64,000 nt of DNA from Agarilytica sp033852165 (GTDB lineage Bacteria; Pseudomonadota; Gammaproteobacteria; Pseudomonadales; Cellvibrionaceae). A program made the position numbers and the translations under genes. The stretch covers positions 75,032-139,031 of the forward strand of contig JAWSUZ010000005.1 in assembly GCA_033852165.1 (NCBI GenBank), written 5' to 3'. The notes under the pieces are model-generated. The model did not search any database. It was not told the origin of the DNA and saw only the letters and a list, made by a program, of their open reading frames with translations. Below, piece after piece: positions 62,335 through 64,000 of this stretch. The first letter of the stretch is position 1. The number at the start of each line of letters is the position of its first letter.

Positions 62335-62863
62335 AATCAAGCTCGCGTTTCACCCCAGTCAGCACATCACTAGCGTCTTCGCTCTTAGCGGTATCCTTGT
62401 GGCTATTATTACCCGTATCCCTACCAACATCCTTATCGCCACCGTCGTTACATTCATCAACATCCCTGTCGTTATTTGTACCGCTGCCCTTCGCGTCAAT
62501 CCTGCAGCCTTTCTCCGATTTAATACCATCCACTTCTTCCTTGAAATCTACATGCGAAATTGTTCCATCCACATCAAACTTTACCATCGTGTTCGCTTCA
62601 GGGAAGCTAGAACCCGGCATCACGCGCAATAAATTAGACTCCGCCAGCACCCGGATTGGGTCGCCTATTTCAAACCCTAATTCCCGCAGCCACTTCCCCT
62701 GCAAGACGATGTAGGGATTGTGCTGTGGTGAAATAACGGAATGAGCAAGGCTCCCAATACCTGGAGGGGTACTGGCGCAGACATTTTGAACGATTAGATT
62801 GATGATATAGGAAGGTTTTTCTTGGGCCGAGCTAGACTCTAGCGTATGATCGAAATCAGCCAT
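62327..62863 (-). CDS. SymE-like protein with long acidic tail, copy 1
   Basis: A 178-residue protein. Residues about 45-85 (NPYIVLQGKWLRELGFEIGDPIRVLAESNLLRVMPG) are a SymE-type AbrB-fold domain. The C-terminal 80 residues are an Asp/Gly/Lys-rich low-complexity tail (NNDRDVDECNDGGDKDVGRD). It overlaps and probably couples to a second SymE-like gene. The tail is not usual for SymE. Whether it is the toxin, an inhibitor or a related regulator is unknown. Confidence 0.7.
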   Translation of the reverse strand: MADFDHTLESSSAQEKPSYIINLIVQNVCASTPPGIGSLAHSVISPQHNPYIVLQGKWLRELGFEIGDPIRVLAESNLLRVMPGSSFPEANTMVKFDVDGTISHVDFKEEVDGIKSEKGCRIDAKGSGTNNDRDVDECNDGGDKDVGRDTGNNSHKDTAKSEDASDVLTGVKRELDYD

Positions 62864-63173
62864 TTTGGACTCCAGTATAGTCTATTAGGGTTAGCAGCCT
62901 CTAAGTGTTGGTCCACTTCAGGGGTTGCGATTTTTAACTCTTTAATTTAATACTTAAAAATACACCTCTTCGTTTACTATTTGTCACTGCTGGTGACATG
63001 AAATAGTTTGTTTACTATTAAAGCTGTTTAACCGTGCTTAAAAACATCAACTAAAAACATGCGGTTTAACAACAGCTCAATTCAAACCCAACCGCCTTGT
63101 TAAATCAACCTATGATTGGCGTTTTTGAGTGGTTGTTTTGTTAATCAAATGATTTTGTCACTTAGCTCTTTAT
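62864..63173. other. Divergent region upstream of the SymE-like pair
   Basis: A 310-nt AT-rich gap between the SymE-like operon and a plus-strand membrane protein gene. No LexA-type box or small RNA was convincing by eye. Confidence 0.35.
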
Positions 63174-63470
63174 GTGTTGCGTGATGCTATCATCTCTTTC
63201 ATTTTCTTGCTGAAAACATTTTTTGACGACAGTTTGGTTACTCATATTCCCGGCGTTTGTTTTGTCCTAGCAGCAATTGTACTCGTATACTATTTTAGGC
63301 GTATAAAGAATGCGGACACCCCATTTCCCGACAAGGCGATCATGTCTGCAAAATGCAGAAAGAGACTCTATTCACCTTTAGTCAAAATTGGCCAGGTCAT
63401 TTTAGTAGGACTTTTCATTCTCAACTTTACGAGTCTAGACAGAGAAATAGTGTATAGGCTGGAACAGTAG
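63174..63470 (+). CDS. Small membrane hypothetical protein
   Basis: A 98-residue protein with three hydrophobic segments (IISFIFLLKTFF, GVCFVLAAIVLVYYF, VGLFILNFTSL) and a basic cytoplasmic loop (MSAKCRKRLYSPLVKIGQ). The start is a GTG at 63174; an ATG two bases earlier is in another frame. No family recognised. Confidence 0.5.
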   Translation: MLRDAIISFIFLLKTFFDDSLVTHIPGVCFVLAAIVLVYYFRRIKNADTPFPDKAIMSAKCRKRLYSPLVKIGQVILVGLFILNFTSLDREIVYRLEQ

Positions 63471-63767
63471 TCTTTCATATTGGCTATTTTTATGGCCGTA
63501 TTTTCTTATATTGTTTCAGGGCTATTTAGTCGTGAGCCTGAAGGACATTCATCCCACTGATGATTCTAGCGAGATACTCACGGCCCCTAAAGCCCTTGAG
63601 TGCGGAAGGCAATAGATCGATTAAGCAAAGGCGCAACCCGCTAACTAAAGGTGCCACACAATGATGGTAAGCGTTACTCAAAAGCATAGCCGTATTTAAG
63701 CCCTTCAGAAAAGCTAAACAAGCGCGATCAAAAAACGAACTGACCCGCCGTCATATCCTGATAGCTT

Positions 63768-64000
63768 TTATTGAACATGTAATTTTGTAAGTGAAATCAT
63801 AGGCTTAGGCATTTCACCTATTTCGGTGATAGGAGGCGCTAGGGCGGCATATTCCAGGCTTGTAGTTTGCTTACCTTGTGCAAAGTCAGTTACTGTGAGG
63901 GTTACAGGGCGACGCCGTTTTGTGAAAGCAAAAATAGGCGCGCTTAGGAATATCGCGCACTAGGGCGCGATATACAAAGTTATAGCCACACGAATATCGA
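63768..64000 (-). pseudogene. Minus-strand reading frame broken by TAG at the window edge
   Basis: From the window end the minus frame reads DIRVAITLYIAP, then TAG (63960-63962), then CAIFLSAPIFAFTKRRRP...ISLTKLHVQ to the TAA at 63768. Neither side has a proper start in the window. Codon-like content on both sides suggests one interrupted gene or a decayed one. Function unknown. Confidence 0.35.
63950..63973. repeat. 9-bp inverted repeat around the in-frame TAG
   Basis: ATATCGCGC (63950-63958), loop ACTAGG, GCGCGATAT (63965-63973). The loop contains the TAG noted in the minus-strand frame. It is a strong hairpin without a T run. Confidence 0.7.

Overview
The window reads as chromosomal DNA of a marine-type gammaproteobacterium, most like the Cellvibrionales (Saccharophagus/Teredinibacter relatives). 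This is an inference from family content: class I adenylate cyclase next to lptM-lysA-dapF-DUF484, a TorF-type porin beside glnK-amtB, ComM/YifB beside ubiK, Rep helicase, an orphan MshQ-like DUF6701 protein, and moderate GC. No sequence search was possible, so the genus is not established.

Layout. 1-4.8 kb: end of cyaA, then lptM-lysA-dapF-DUF484 (lysine/diaminopimelate synthesis). 4.8-8.0 kb, minus strand: glnK-amtB, a second P-II gene and a TorF-like porin (nitrogen uptake and sensing). 8.4-15.5 kb: ubiK, comM, rep, then a Cache-PAS-GGDEF-EAL protein; two kinds of tandem repeat lie in the gaps. 15.8 kb: tRNA-Arg(UCG) with a terminator. 16-28.7 kb is a patchwork accessory region: orphan small genes, an IS3-like transposase remnant, a truncated flavin reductase, a short-chain dehydrogenase with an in-frame amber codon facing an HxlR regulator, and an mtnA plus class II aldolase pair that looks like a 5-deoxyribose/methylthioribose 'DHAP shunt'. 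28.8-34.4 kb: cytochrome c5, a small conserved-looking protein, a large DUF349 protein and a MATE exporter.

34.4-47.1 kb, minus strand, is the most interesting region: YjfI (DUF2170), a PspA/IM30 protein, a YbjQ-like remnant, a YqiJ/NfeD-like OB-fold membrane protein, a YqiK-type flotillin, a glycine-zipper protein, a 1772-residue AAA+ 'DNA repair ATPase' (DUF3686), a rhomboid protease, a frameshifted CxxC mini-gene and a small TerB-like acidic protein. Most gaps are 10-40 nt, so it looks like one or two transcription units. Three TTACATGTAA palindromes spaced 23-24 nt lie just before the first gene and look like an operator. I infer an envelope/membrane-stress module that couples PspA and flotillin scaffolds to a large AAA+ motor and an intramembrane protease.

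47.4-56.4 kb: hemH, mrcB (PBP1b) translationally coupled to a TPR lipoprotein, a periplasmic solute-binding protein, then on the minus strand a GNAT acetyltransferase, a DUF885 lipoprotein, an RNA m5U methyltransferase and a GIY-YIG protein. 56.6-64 kb: a large secreted DUF6701/MshQ-like protein, an orphan CheX, a MepA-like endopeptidase, two overlapping SymE-like genes, a small membrane protein, and at the window edge a minus-strand reading frame broken by a TAG inside an inverted repeat.
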